From positions 1 to 31,506 of the forward strand of contig UQER01000028.1 in NCBI GenBank assembly GCA_900540205.1: DNA of 31,506 nt, in the 5' to 3' direction. The DNA comes from an uncultured Porphyromonadaceae bacterium. Its GTDB lineage: Bacteria; Bacteroidota; Bacteroidia; Bacteroidales; Muribaculaceae. Positions within the stretch are counted from its first letter, which is position 1. Each line of letters opens with the position of its first letter. Both the position numbers and the translations under genes were made by a program. The notes under the pieces are model-generated. The model did not search any database. It was not told the origin of the DNA and saw nothing but the letters and a program-made list of their open reading frames with translations. Of the stretch, positions 7,813-15,320 are shown one piece after another.

Positions 7813-8477
7813 ACCAGAAAGACGCAAAAAACGACATACTCGCCCGTATCAGAGCCGGCCGCCCTGCCCCGCATCCCCTTCCCGATGTACCGAAATATGT
7901 TTTCCGGTGCAATCCCGTGGAACACTTCATCAAGGAACTGCTATCGTTCGACGGACGTGCTGTCAAGTTCGCCACACGCGAGGATGCAGTGAAATGGCTT
8001 GCATCCCAGCCTGAAACCGACAAGGCAAGGAATGTTGTCTACTCTTCGGCCGAAGGTGTTGAAGGCAACATGGGCGAAGACAAGCTGACCGACCTGCACA
8101 ACGCCCACGCCATCGACACTTGTGTCACTGAAAGCAGCATGGGCGTTGGTGAGATGGGGTCGGTGTGGGTAACTGACGGAAGCCTCACCCATGCCGCCTG
8201 CGCGCTGTTGTCGCGACACCTTTTCATCTTCCTCGATTCGTCGAAGATTGTTCACGGACTGCATGAGGCATATGCCTCGCTCAATCTGCGCGAGCACCAA
8301 TACGGTTCGTTCTACACCGGACCGTCGGCCACGGCCGACATCGAGGCCGTCCATGTCACCGGTGCTCAGGGGCCGTTGTCGCTTACGGTTCTGCTCTACA
8401 ACTGTGCCGACGCCCCCAATCCGCCGGAACTGATGGTGAATCCGAACGCAGATGTGCCGATGGACAATCCGTCCTGA
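7809..8477 (+). CDS. lutC: Lactate utilization protein LutC (LUD domain)
   Basis: 222 residues. A single LUD (DUF162) domain fold related to the N-terminal half of LutB, with the family-type segments ESSMGVGEMGSVWVTDGSL and GPSATADIEAVHVTGAQGP. It has no cysteine cluster motif, as expected for LutC. LutC is required with LutA and LutB for growth on L-lactate in Bacillus subtilis, but its individual chemistry is not settled. The ATG overlaps the lutB stop. The gene is convergent with the BlaR1-like peptidase, and a strong symmetrical hairpin lies between them at 8535-8566. Confidence 0.9.
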   Translation: MNQKDAKNDILARIRAGRPAPHPLPDVPKYVFRCNPVEHFIKELLSFDGRAVKFATREDAVKWLASQPETDKARNVVYSSAEGVEGNMGEDKLTDLHNAHAIDTCVTESSMGVGEMGSVWVTDGSLTHAACALLSRHLFIFLDSSKIVHGLHEAYASLNLREHQYGSFYTGPSATADIEAVHVTGAQGPLSLTVLLYNCADAPNPPELMVNPNADVPMDNPS

Positions 8478-8534
8478 CCGCTCCGTAGCCGGCGACTAAA
8501 ATCAGCCCCGGCATCAACCAAGACCACAAACAAA

Positions 8535-8566
8535 GCGGTGCACTGGAGCAATCTCCAGTGCACCGC
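8535..8566. terminator. Bidirectional terminator between lutC and the peptidase gene
   Basis: Perfect 14-bp stem GCGGTGCACTGGAG (8535-8548) with CTCCAGTGCACCGC (8553-8566) around a CAAT loop. It lies between two convergent genes. The minus strand continues into a TTTGTTTG stretch. Confidence 0.85.
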
Positions 8567-8592
8567 CACTTCTCTATATCTAAAATCTTAAC

Positions 8593-10425
8593 TTATTTGT
8601 GGGCGTTGACCGCCACAGCATCCGTTTTTTTGGATAGTTTGAACGCTACAGGAAGCACATATTGGGTGCTGACCGCCTCCCCGTTCGCACGTCCCGGCTC
8701 CCAGCGGGGCATCTCGCCGACAACCCTGAGGGCCTCGGCATCGAGACTTGGCGAAACGCCACGCATAACGACCGGATCGGTCACCTTACCTTCAGCGTCA
8801 ATAACAAATTTCACCACAACACGACCCTCCTCGTCGGCATCCATTGCCTCTTTCGGATAGATTACGTGTTCTCCTATGAATCTCATCATCTCTGCTTCAC
8901 CTCCGGGATAACGTGGCATCTGCTCCACAGCCGTATAGACCAGCGTCCGCTTGGCATCCAGATTTTTTCCCTTATCGGCAAGCGATTTTTCTTTCTGAGC
9001 GAAAGAGGAGGATTCGGCTTCGGCTGAAGTTTTCTTGATTGTACCAACCGACACAACCTTTACCTTGTCAACACCTGCAATCTGTCCGGAAGTTTCGACT
9101 GTGCGTGTTTCGCCGTTTTTAAGCCTGACGTCAATCTTATTGTCGGCCTTATTTACAGTCACGCTCTCTATGTCATTGACATCAATGTCGCCCAGACTCT
9201 CAATGTCTGTCTGCACGCTTCGGTGACTACCGGCTTTATCAACTACTACCACAGTTGCACCTGAATCATTGCCGGCAGCGGCTTCAACAACCGTTACGGA
9301 CGCATTGCGCTGTGCAGCCTCCAGCTCGGTGCCGCTGACGGACAGAGCTTCGCCATCCTTCGTATGAACCGTCATACGGTCTCCTGTCTTGTCAATGTCT
9401 ATAGATGCGATGTTGTCCGCATCTATGGATTTCAGTTCCTCAGCGGTAATCTCGCGCGGCTCGGACGAGGGTTGCGACATTGCCGCATTTTCACTAACTT
9501 TGCTTTCCGGAGAATCGAACGCCACCTTGTCCGCACGTTCAAGCATGGACGCCACGGCGGGAAGATTGACGATTAACACCGCGGCTGCAGCCGCCGGAAT
9601 CAGGGCAAGCGCACGCAAACGGCGGCCTGCCGACGATTTTTTTTGATACATCATGGTAACACGTTTTTTAAGTTTACTATGGTTGAGGCTGTTGGCAAGT
9701 GACGGGAATCTCGCGCCGACAGCCTTCTTTATTAACAACATCTGATACTGACGCGGCTCAACACCGCCGTCAATCACGGCCATATCCGCCTGATATTCGT
9801 GAACGGTCTTCAACTCCTCACGCACAAGCCATCCGGCCGGATTATACCACTGGAACACGGCCACCAGTTCGGCAAACAGGAGGTCAATCCAATGGCGCAG
9901 GTGCAGATGGCGCATTTCGTGCATCAGCACGACGCCGCCCCATTTTTCATAATCCTCACGCGGCATCACCACATACCTTATCCAGCTGAACGGCGCCACA
10001 CGCGTGTCGGAGGTAAGCACAAGCGTAAACCTTTCCATAGGGTGCTTTTCGCCGGCAGCGACAATCCTCCACAAGCGCGCCACACGCCACAGGGTCAGCA
10101 ACAATCCTGCTCCAACGCCTACGGCATACAGAATAACAAGGATTCTGAGCCAGTTGGATGCAGGTTCCGGTCGAGGCATCCCGACGACACCTACAACCCA
10201 TCCTGCCTCGGCCACAGCCTCGCCCGACACCACATCCGGAGCCGCGATAAAACCGCGCATCGCAGGCAGCAGTGCAGGCATCACGACCGAGGCGGCCAGC
10301 ATGCTCAGGAGTGCCACGCGGTTGCACGCATGCTGGTTTTCGCCGGCCATAAGCCATTTGTAAACCAGATACAGCGACGCCAGCAGCACACTGCTGCACA
10401 ACGAATAGGCAAACACGCTTCCCAT
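8593..10425 (-). CDS. BlaR1-like M56 metallopeptidase with C-terminal TonB domain
   Basis: 610 residues. Membrane segments are at about 3-24, 37-58, 93-116 and 275-295. The cytoplasmic zinc-peptidase domain shows HEMRH (169-173), an HEXXH site, with a downstream HEYQAD (209-214) supplying the third ligand. After the last helix, a periplasmic part (about 320-460) contains degenerate repeats of the form DxxDIxSIxIxK. A TonB C-terminal domain follows (about 505-600; YPKEAMDADEEGRVVVKFVI). In the BlaR1/MecR1 family the peptidase is activated by an outside signal and inactivates the partner repressor. Here no beta-lactam sensor domain is present; the TonB domain occupies that place. The BlaI-type repressor gene ends 8 bp upstream, so they form one operon. 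No beta-lactamase is adjacent, so the signal is unknown. Confidence 0.9.
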   Translation of the reverse strand: MGSVFAYSLCSSVLLASLYLVYKWLMAGENQHACNRVALLSMLAASVVMPALLPAMRGFIAAPDVVSGEAVAEAGWVVGVVGMPRPEPASNWLRILVILYAVGVGAGLLLTLWRVARLWRIVAAGEKHPMERFTLVLTSDTRVAPFSWIRYVVMPREDYEKWGGVVLMHEMRHLHLRHWIDLLFAELVAVFQWYNPAGWLVREELKTVHEYQADMAVIDGGVEPRQYQMLLIKKAVGARFPSLANSLNHSKLKKRVTMMYQKKSSAGRRLRALALIPAAAAAVLIVNLPAVASMLERADKVAFDSPESKVSENAAMSQPSSEPREITAEELKSIDADNIASIDIDKTGDRMTVHTKDGEALSVSGTELEAAQRNASVTVVEAAAGNDSGATVVVVDKAGSHRSVQTDIESLGDIDVNDIESVTVNKADNKIDVRLKNGETRTVETSGQIAGVDKVKVVSVGTIKKTSAEAESSSFAQKEKSLADKGKNLDAKRTLVYTAVEQMPRYPGGEAEMMRFIGEHVIYPKEAMDADEEGRVVVKFVIDAEGKVTDPVVMRGVSPSLDAEALRVVGEMPRWEPGRANGEAVSTQYVLPVAFKLSKKTDAVAVNAHK

Positions 10426-10433
10426 AGGATAGA

Positions 10434-10817
10434 TTATTTTCTGTTTTTGTTTTCTATGATGGCGAGAATCTCTTTCAGTTCCTCCGCCGAGATTTTCTCC
10501 TCCTCAACCAACGCCGACACCACATTGCGATAGGAGTTGTCGAAATAATCACGTATTACATTGGCCAGCGTACGGTCGCGGAAATCCTTTTTCCTGGCGA
10601 TGGCAAAAAAACGGTGAGAACCGCCCACCACTTCGTGCCCGACATAGCCCTTCTCCTCCAGCACCCTGACTGTGGTGGCGATGGTGTTGAAATGCAGCTT
10701 GGGTTCGGGACAATGTTCCACCATCTCCCTCACGAACAGCGGTCCGTGCTGCCACAACATCTCGAGCAGCCCGCGTTCGCGGTCGGTAATCAACTGGGGT
10801 TTTCTTCCTGCCTTCAT
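10434..10817 (-). CDS. BlaI/MecI/CopY-family transcriptional repressor
   Basis: 127 residues, the normal BlaI length. The N-terminal winged helix (about 8-75; LITDRERGLLEMLWQHGPL with FNTIATTVRVLEEKGYV) binds DNA. The C-terminal part (about 80-127) is the helical dimerisation region with KISAEELKEILAIIE. In the family a BlaR1-like peptidase relieves repression by cleavage. The gene precedes such a peptidase by 8 bp. The ATG at 10817 has no Shine-Dalgarno site, only an A-rich leader. Its promoter lies about 115-150 bp upstream and carries three inverted repeats, the likely autoregulatory operators. Confidence 0.93.
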   Translation of the reverse strand: MKAGRKPQLITDRERGLLEMLWQHGPLFVREMVEHCPEPKLHFNTIATTVRVLEEKGYVGHEVVGGSHRFFAIARKKDFRDRTLANVIRDYFDNSYRNVVSALVEEEKISAEELKEILAIIENKNRK

Positions 10818-10848
10818 TGTTTTTGTTTATGGTTATCTTTATGGTTGG

Positions 10849-10902
10849 TTGCTATGATAGCTAAAATAGCTATTGTAGCTATTATAGCTAACTTAGCTAA
10901 AA
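10849..10902. repeat. Array of six 9-bp units, TAGCTANNN
   Basis: Exact TAGCTA starts at 10858, 10867, 10876, 10885 and 10894, always 9 bp apart. A sixth, degenerate unit (TTGCTA) is at 10849. The three bases between hexamers vary (AAA, TTG, TTA, ACT, AAA). Only the palindromic hexamer is kept. On the minus strand the array lies in the blaI-type mRNA leader, between the promoter and the start codon. Confidence 0.9.
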
Positions 10903-10915
10903 AGCAAGCGGCGCC

Positions 10916-10931
10916 AACTATTGAATTAGTT
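10916..10931. promoter_or_regulatory. Operator 1, AACTA-N6-TAGTT
   Basis: Perfect 5+5 inverted repeat AACTATTGAATTAGTT immediately downstream of the -7 box, at the expected transcription start of the blaI-type operon. Probable repressor site. Confidence 0.65.
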
Positions 10932-10938
10932 GACACCG

Positions 10939-10970
10939 CAAATTTATAACTAATAATCTAGTTTTGCAAA
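10939..10970 (-). promoter_or_regulatory. Promoter of the blaI-type/peptidase operon
   Basis: On the minus strand, TTTG (-33, at 10970-10967) is followed after exactly 20 bp by TAAATTTG (-7, at 10946-10939). This matches the Bacteroidetes consensus TTTG-N19-21-TAnnTTTG. The predicted start is near 10933, giving a leader of about 115 nt. Confidence 0.8.
10948..10963. promoter_or_regulatory. Operator 2, AACTA-N6-TAGTT
   Basis: AACTAATAATCTAGTT lies wholly inside the 20-bp spacer between the -33 and -7 boxes. Its centre is 32 bp from operator 1 and 21 bp from operator 3, close to whole helical turns. Confidence 0.65.
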
Positions 10971-10984
10971 CTAATTTCTTAGTT
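10969..10984. promoter_or_regulatory. Operator 3, AACTA-N6-TAGTT
   Basis: AACTAATTTCTTAGTT overlaps the -33 box by two bases and extends upstream of it. Same half-sites and same spacing as the other two operators. Confidence 0.65.
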
Positions 10985-11034
10985 TTTTAGAGAAAAAATT
11001 TAGGCCCACTGATTATTTAGCACTTGCCTGATTC

Positions 11035-11051
11035 ACATGCCAAAGGCATGT
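11035..11051. repeat. Short perfect hairpin
   Basis: ACATGCC-AAA-GGCATGT. It lies in the gap between the tsaB stop (11139) and the blaI-type promoter. It may help end the tsaB transcript, but no T-run follows on the minus strand. The rest of 10985-11138 holds no other feature I could support. Confidence 0.5.
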
Positions 11052-11138
11052 CCCTACTACTTAATGGATTACATCTATGCCGAGCAAAGGCACAGGATTT
11101 TAGGTTCGGCCCTGATTTTAGGCTAAGGCGATGCTGAT

Positions 11139-11831
11139 TCAGAACAATTTCTTTGGTTTTGTAGCCTGGAAATCTTTAAGATAAGTGGGGGTTGAGTATG
11201 CCAGGTCGAGGAAGTCGCCGTTGCGGAAAGCCTGGTCGGCCAACGGAAGCATATCCGTGGCCAGAGGCACCACACCGTCAATAAACCGTGCGTTGGGATG
11301 CATAATCACTTCACGGGCCTTGTCGCTTCCGTTTCCGAAAAACAGCACCTCTCCCCTTTCAAGCCATTTACCGTAGGAATCGGCTTCAAGAATCAACGGC
11401 GTGGGAGGCACCAGAGTGTTGAGCGGCAGATCGTAGACGGCGGTGTACACCTCCATTCGGCGTGCATCGATCATCGGGGCGAAAAGCACATCCGGCTCCA
11501 TATCCTCCACGTTAAACATGACATGCACCGACATCAGTTTGAGTGTATCTATCCCTATCAGAGGCACATCCAGCGCATAGGCAAGCCCTTTGGCCTCGCT
11601 CAGACCGATGCGCAGGCCGGTATAGCTCCCCGGGCCCAGCGAAACGGCCACGGCATCGAGCTTCATCTCGTGCCGCCGAAGATGGTCGAGACACCCTTTG
11701 ATGAACCCGCTGAGCAGCACGGCATGATTGCGTCCCTGCGTCTCCTCGAAATGCTCCAGAATGGCACCTTCGGAGGTCAGCGCCACAGAACAGACCTCAG
11801 TTGAGGTTTCTATATTGAGTATGGTTGGCAT
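11139..11831 (-). CDS. tsaB: tRNA threonylcarbamoyladenosine biosynthesis protein TsaB
   Basis: 230 residues, usual length. TsaB is an ASKHA-fold partner of TsaD and, with TsaE, takes part in threonylcarbamoyl transfer to A37 of ANN-decoding tRNAs. The N-terminus LNIETSTEVCSVALT and the SLGPGSYTGLRIGLSEAKGL motif (about 65-85) are diagnostic. The active-site His pair of TsaD is absent, as expected for TsaB. Start is the ATG at 11831. A minus-strand TACCTTTG (11878-11871) makes a reasonable -7 box. It is divergent from the HAD phosphatase gene. Confidence 0.94.
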   Translation of the reverse strand: MPTILNIETSTEVCSVALTSEGAILEHFEETQGRNHAVLLSGFIKGCLDHLRRHEMKLDAVAVSLGPGSYTGLRIGLSEAKGLAYALDVPLIGIDTLKLMSVHVMFNVEDMEPDVLFAPMIDARRMEVYTAVYDLPLNTLVPPTPLILEADSYGKWLERGEVLFFGNGSDKAREVIMHPNARFIDGVVPLATDMLPLADQAFRNGDFLDLAYSTPTYLKDFQATKPKKLF

Positions 11832-11870
11832 GTCAGTATCCTGTATCTATTAATAAGTATATTCCGGACG

Positions 11871-11878
11871 CAAAGGTA
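11871..11878 (-). promoter_or_regulatory. -7 box for tsaB
   Basis: Minus-strand TACCTTTG matches TAnnTTTG, 40 bp before the tsaB ATG. No good -33 TTTG was found at the right distance. Confidence 0.5.
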
Positions 11879-11910
11879 GGGGTAATTTTTCAAATTCGCA
11901 TGAATTTTGT

Positions 11911-11918
11911 TAATTTTG
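11911..11918 (+). promoter_or_regulatory. -7 box for the HAD phosphatase gene
   Basis: TAATTTTG matches TAnnTTTG; a weak TTTT -33 lies 20 bp upstream. The ATG is 28 bp downstream. Confidence 0.5.
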
Positions 11919-11946
11919 GTCTTCCATTAACCACCCATCCGACACA

Positions 11947-12549
11947 ATGATAAAAAACATAATTCTCGATTTCGGCCGCGTGCTTGTAGACTACGATTTC
12001 CTCCCTGTAATCGACACCTTTTTCCCTGCGGGAGATGAGGCACGCAAACAGCAGTTCTGCGACCTGTATCTCAGCCAGGCGTTCACCGACCGCTGCGACC
12101 TTGAGGACATTCCGTTTGCCCAGCTCATAGCCGAGGAACAGAAAGCCCATCCTGAATTCGCACGCGAACTCGGCATGTTCCGCGACCGTTACCAGGAATT
12201 TGTCATAGGCCAGATGCCGGGGATGCAACCTCTGCTTGAACAGCTGAAAGCACACGGACTGCGTCTGTTCGGCCTTACCAACTGGAGCAGCGAGGTTTAC
12301 AAGGTGATTGACCGGTATCCCATTTTCAAGCTGCTCGACGGCCGCGTCATTTCATCGGAAGAACACATCATCAAACCCGACAGGGACATTTACCTGCGCT
12401 TGTGCGACAGATATTCGCTCAATCCTGCGGAATGCCTGTTCGTCGACGACAAGGCCGTGAACGTGGAGGGCGCACGCCGTGCCGGCATGGATGCTGTGGT
12501 GTTCACAACCGCCGAAGCGTTCGAAAAATTTATCGGGAATATTGACTGA
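11947..12549 (+). CDS. HAD-superfamily phosphatase, YihX-like
   Basis: 200 residues. The HAD core is seen as motif I LDFGRVLVDYD with nucleophile D8, motif II LTNWSSE, a conserved Lys in IIKPDRDIY, and motif IV FVDDKAVNVEGARRAGM. The residue two after the nucleophile is Gly, not the usual acid. The same DxGN/R pattern occurs in E. coli YihX, a glucose-1-phosphate phosphatase, so this is not a lost catalytic residue. A helical cap (about 15-95) follows motif I, as in the HAD-IA group. The substrate is unknown. Own promoter, divergent from tsaB. Confidence 0.85.
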   Translation: MIKNIILDFGRVLVDYDFLPVIDTFFPAGDEARKQQFCDLYLSQAFTDRCDLEDIPFAQLIAEEQKAHPEFARELGMFRDRYQEFVIGQMPGMQPLLEQLKAHGLRLFGLTNWSSEVYKVIDRYPIFKLLDGRVISSEEHIIKPDRDIYLRLCDRYSLNPAECLFVDDKAVNVEGARRAGMDAVVFTTAEAFEKFIGNID

Positions 12550-12573
12550 TTAAGATGTTTTTCACTAAATTTG
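12542..12573 (+). promoter_or_regulatory. Promoter of the yicC-gmk-nadD cluster
   Basis: TAAATTTG (12566-12573) is a clean -7 box; TTGAC (12542-12546), 19 bp before it, is a plausible -33/-35. The start site would be near 12580, only a few bases before the upstream ATG at 12587. This favours the later ATG for yicC. Confidence 0.6.
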
Positions 12574-12661
12574 CCTACATAAAATAATGAAGTCATTTAA
12601 ACTTTTTCTTAAATGGCTTCATGAGATTTCTTCAATATCCAAACCACTTCTTCCTGCAGCA

Positions 12662-13537
12662 ATGGTTCTATCAATGACAGGATTCGGGAGCGCCGTTGTG
12701 GAGCTGCCATCCAAAAAATTCATATTTGAAATAAAATCGCTCAACAGCAAGCAGCTCGATCTGTCAACACGCATCCCCACCGGTTACCGTGCCATCGAAG
12801 CAGACATCCGCAACGTAATAGCACCAATCCTCGAACGCGGCAAGGCCGAATTCAACATGTATATGGAGACCACCGGCTCTGAAAGCGCCGTGCAGCTTAA
12901 CATTCCGGTTCTCAAAGCCTACAAGGCTCAGATTGAGCACGCATCGGCCGAACTCGGCATTCCCATGCCCGACGACTGGTATGGCGTGCTGCTCCGCTTC
13001 CCCGACACAGTGAAAAGCGAATCGGCAAGCGAAGTGGACGAGACCGAACGCGATGAAATTCTCAAGGGTGCAGCCGCAGCCGCACGAGCACTCTCGGAAT
13101 ACCGGGCTGTGGAGGGCCGCAAACTCGAGGAATTCTTCACCACTCGCATCAGCCGCATCAGCGACCTCCTTCAGCAGGTGCCCCTTTATGAGGCAGAACG
13201 CCTCACCCGCATCCGCGCCCGCATAGAGGACGGCCTGGCATCCATCCCAAAAGTGGAATACGAGAAGAGCCGCCTGGAGCAGGAGATGATTTTCTACATC
13301 GAAAAACTTGACATCAACGAGGAAAAACAGCGCCTGCGTCAGCACCTCGACTACTTCATGGAGACGTTGCGCGGCGCGAGCGGACAAGGGAAGAAGCTCG
13401 GATTCATCTCGCAGGAGATGGGACGCGAAATCAACACCCTCGGTTCAAAGAGCAACCATGCCGAAATGCAGATTCTCGTGGTAAAAATGAAGGACGAGCT
13501 TGAGCAGATAAAGGAACAGGTGCTCAACGCTCTTTGA
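12662..13537 (+). CDS. yicC: YicC/YloC-family endoribonuclease
   Basis: 291 residues from the ATG at 12662, which gives MVLSMTGFGSA, the standard family N-terminus. A frame extension to an ATG at 12587 adds 25 residues without family character and would leave almost no leader behind the promoter, so I reject it. YicC-type proteins are hexameric endoribonucleases; E. coli YicC targets the small RNA RyhB. The C-terminal domain (about 205-291) has the conserved IEKLDINEEKQRLRQHLDYF and GKKLGFISQEMGREINTLGS segments with probable metal-binding acids and His. Followed 40 bp later by gmk, the usual pairing in bacteria. Confidence 0.93.
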   Translation: MVLSMTGFGSAVVELPSKKFIFEIKSLNSKQLDLSTRIPTGYRAIEADIRNVIAPILERGKAEFNMYMETTGSESAVQLNIPVLKAYKAQIEHASAELGIPMPDDWYGVLLRFPDTVKSESASEVDETERDEILKGAAAAARALSEYRAVEGRKLEEFFTTRISRISDLLQQVPLYEAERLTRIRARIEDGLASIPKVEYEKSRLEQEMIFYIEKLDINEEKQRLRQHLDYFMETLRGASGQGKKLGFISQEMGREINTLGSKSNHAEMQILVVKMKDELEQIKEQVLNAL

Positions 13538-13577
13538 AATCAAACAAGACAACATCTTATTCCACCCCTCTTACACA

Positions 13578-14150
13578 ATGAAAAAAGGCAAACTCATCAT
13601 AATCTCCGCTCCTTCGGGCTGCGGCAAATCAACAATCATCGGCGACATCATGGACCGTGGCGAACTCGACCTGCAGTTCTCCGTATCGGCCACCAACCGC
13701 AAACCGCGCGAAGGCGAGGTTGACGGCGTGAGCTACCACTTCCTGTCCGACCGCCAGTTCAAGGACCTCATTGCCGAAGGTGCGTTTGTGGAGTACGAGC
13801 AGGTTTACCCCGGCCGCTTCTACGGCACCCTGCGCAGCGAGATTCAGAACCGCGTGGACAGCGGCCACAACGTGATTCTCGACATCGACGTAAAGGGCGG
13901 TGTCAACGTCAAGCGCCAGTTCGGCAGCGATGCCATCAGCATTTTCATCGCGCCACCCAGCATCGACGAGCTCCGCAACCGCCTGCGTGGCCGTGGCAGC
14001 GACTCGGAGGAGGAGATTGAGCAGCGCGTGGGCCGTGCCGCATTCGAGCTTGGCTTCCAGGGCGACTACGACCATGTGGTTGTCAACAACACCCTCCCTG
14101 AAGCCATCGGGGAGGTGGAAAGCCTTATTTCCGGCTTTATCAACAACTGA
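13578..14150 (+). CDS. gmk: Guanylate kinase
   Basis: 190 residues, usual length. Phosphorylates GMP to GDP with ATP. P-loop SAPSGCGKST with K17; GMP-binding segment SATNRKPREGEVDGVSYHF; YGTLRSEI; and the lid-type region RLRGRGSDSEEEIEQRV. Start ATG at 13578 is three codons before the first beta strand, as in other Gmk. Downstream nadD begins 30 bp later. Confidence 0.97.
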   Translation: MKKGKLIIISAPSGCGKSTIIGDIMDRGELDLQFSVSATNRKPREGEVDGVSYHFLSDRQFKDLIAEGAFVEYEQVYPGRFYGTLRSEIQNRVDSGHNVILDIDVKGGVNVKRQFGSDAISIFIAPPSIDELRNRLRGRGSDSEEEIEQRVGRAAFELGFQGDYDHVVVNNTLPEAIGEVESLISGFINN

Positions 14151-14180
14151 TTCTCTCCTATCCCCCATCACCAACGCGAA

Positions 14181-14738
14181 GTGGCGACCATAGGAATTTT
14201 CGGCGGCTCGTTCAATCCGGTGCACAACGGTCATATCCGCCTGGCTCAGGCCGTGGCCGATTCAGGCGCCGTGGACAGTGTGTGGCTCACACTCTCGCCG
14301 GCCAACCCCCTGAAGGAACATCCGGAGGAACTTATCTCCGACGCCGACCGCTGGGCCATGCTGCAGCTGGCCGTGGAGAGACATCCCGCACTGCATGCAT
14401 GCGATGTGGAACTGTCCATGCCGCGGCCATCCTACACCATCGATACCCTCACGAAACTGTCGCACGACTTTCCCCAGCACAAGTTCAGGCTCATGATCGG
14501 GGCTGACAACATGCTGATTTTCGACAAATGGAAGAACCATGATGAAATTCTCGCCCGGTTCAGTCCCATTGTCTATCCACGTCCGGGCTACGAATGTGAG
14601 GTGTGCGACAACAGCCTGCCCACCTTCGATGTGTCGAGCACTGAGATACGCCGTGCAATAGCCGCCGGCCTTCCGGCGAACAATCTGCTCCCCGAAAAGG
14701 TATATAATTATATCCTCTCCCGTAATCTGTACAAATAA
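14181..14738 (+). CDS. nadD: Nicotinate-nucleotide adenylyltransferase
   Basis: 185 residues. Joins nicotinate mononucleotide and ATP to give deamido-NAD. The nucleotidyltransferase motif GGSFNPVHNGH (residues 8-18, with HNGH), the middle motif MIGADNMLIFDKW and the C-terminal ISSTEIR-type motif (VSSTEIRRAI) are all present. The start is a GTG at 14181 placed right before the first beta strand; no in-frame ATG fits. It sits between gmk and a DUF5063 gene on the same strand. Confidence 0.95.
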   Translation: MATIGIFGGSFNPVHNGHIRLAQAVADSGAVDSVWLTLSPANPLKEHPEELISDADRWAMLQLAVERHPALHACDVELSMPRPSYTIDTLTKLSHDFPQHKFRLMIGADNMLIFDKWKNHDEILARFSPIVYPRPGYECEVCDNSLPTFDVSSTEIRRAIAAGLPANNLLPEKVYNYILSRNLYK

Positions 14739-14780
14739 TCCGATTCACCGCCGGATTGCATCAATTCCGGCATATGTCAT

Positions 14781-15287
14781 ATGAACAGCAGAATCAACAC
14801 CAACTCCATTGCATTCATAGGTCTGTGCAACGAGTTCTGCGTGGCAGTGGAGAATACCCGCGAATCAACACGCGAAGAATTCACCGACCGGATGCTGCGC
14901 CTGTTGCCGCGCATCTACATCGCTGCCACCGACCTCACCATCGACACGCCCGAATATACCGAGCCGTACATCGACAATGTGCTTGAAGAAGACTATTATG
15001 ATGCCGTACGCCGCAACATGGAGACCCTCTTCGGCGAGGACGACATGTACCTGGAAGTGTTCGAGGAGGACATGAAGTATTCCGACACTCCGGTGGCGGC
15101 CAGCATCTCGGAAGGTCTGGCAGACATTTTTCAGGTGCTCTACAACTTCATAAACACGGCCCGTGAGGCCACCGACGAGACTCTCGTAACCGCCCTGATG
15201 GCTGTGCGTGATGACTTCCGCGCATACTGGAGCGCATCGCTCTGCAATGTGTTGCGCGCGCTCAACCACCTGAAAATGAACTCATAG
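14781..15287 (+). CDS. DUF5063 domain-containing protein
   Basis: 168 residues, mostly helical, acidic in the middle (LEEDYYDAVRRNMETLFGED) and without membrane segments or signal peptide. I recognise the N-terminal part (FIGLCNEFCVAVENT, FTDRMLRLLPRIYIAA) as the DUF5063 family common in Bacteroidetes; its function is unknown. The gene begins 42 bp after nadD and ends 33 bp before ligA, so it is probably in the same transcript. No catalytic motif is visible. Confidence 0.8.
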   Translation: MNSRINTNSIAFIGLCNEFCVAVENTRESTREEFTDRMLRLLPRIYIAATDLTIDTPEYTEPYIDNVLEEDYYDAVRRNMETLFGEDDMYLEVFEEDMKYSDTPVAASISEGLADIFQVLYNFINTAREATDETLVTALMAVRDDFRAYWSASLCNVLRALNHLKMNS

Positions 15288-15320
15288 TTCCCCGTCCCCC
15301 TTTATAACACAGCCATTGAC

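Noticed and set aside
10858..10899. CRISPR-like array
   Set aside because: The repeat unit is 9 bp with 3-bp gaps, far too short for CRISPR, and no cas gene is present.
11947..12549. Loss of a catalytic Asp in HAD motif I
   Set aside because: The Gly two residues after the nucleophile is also found in YihX-type active phosphatases.
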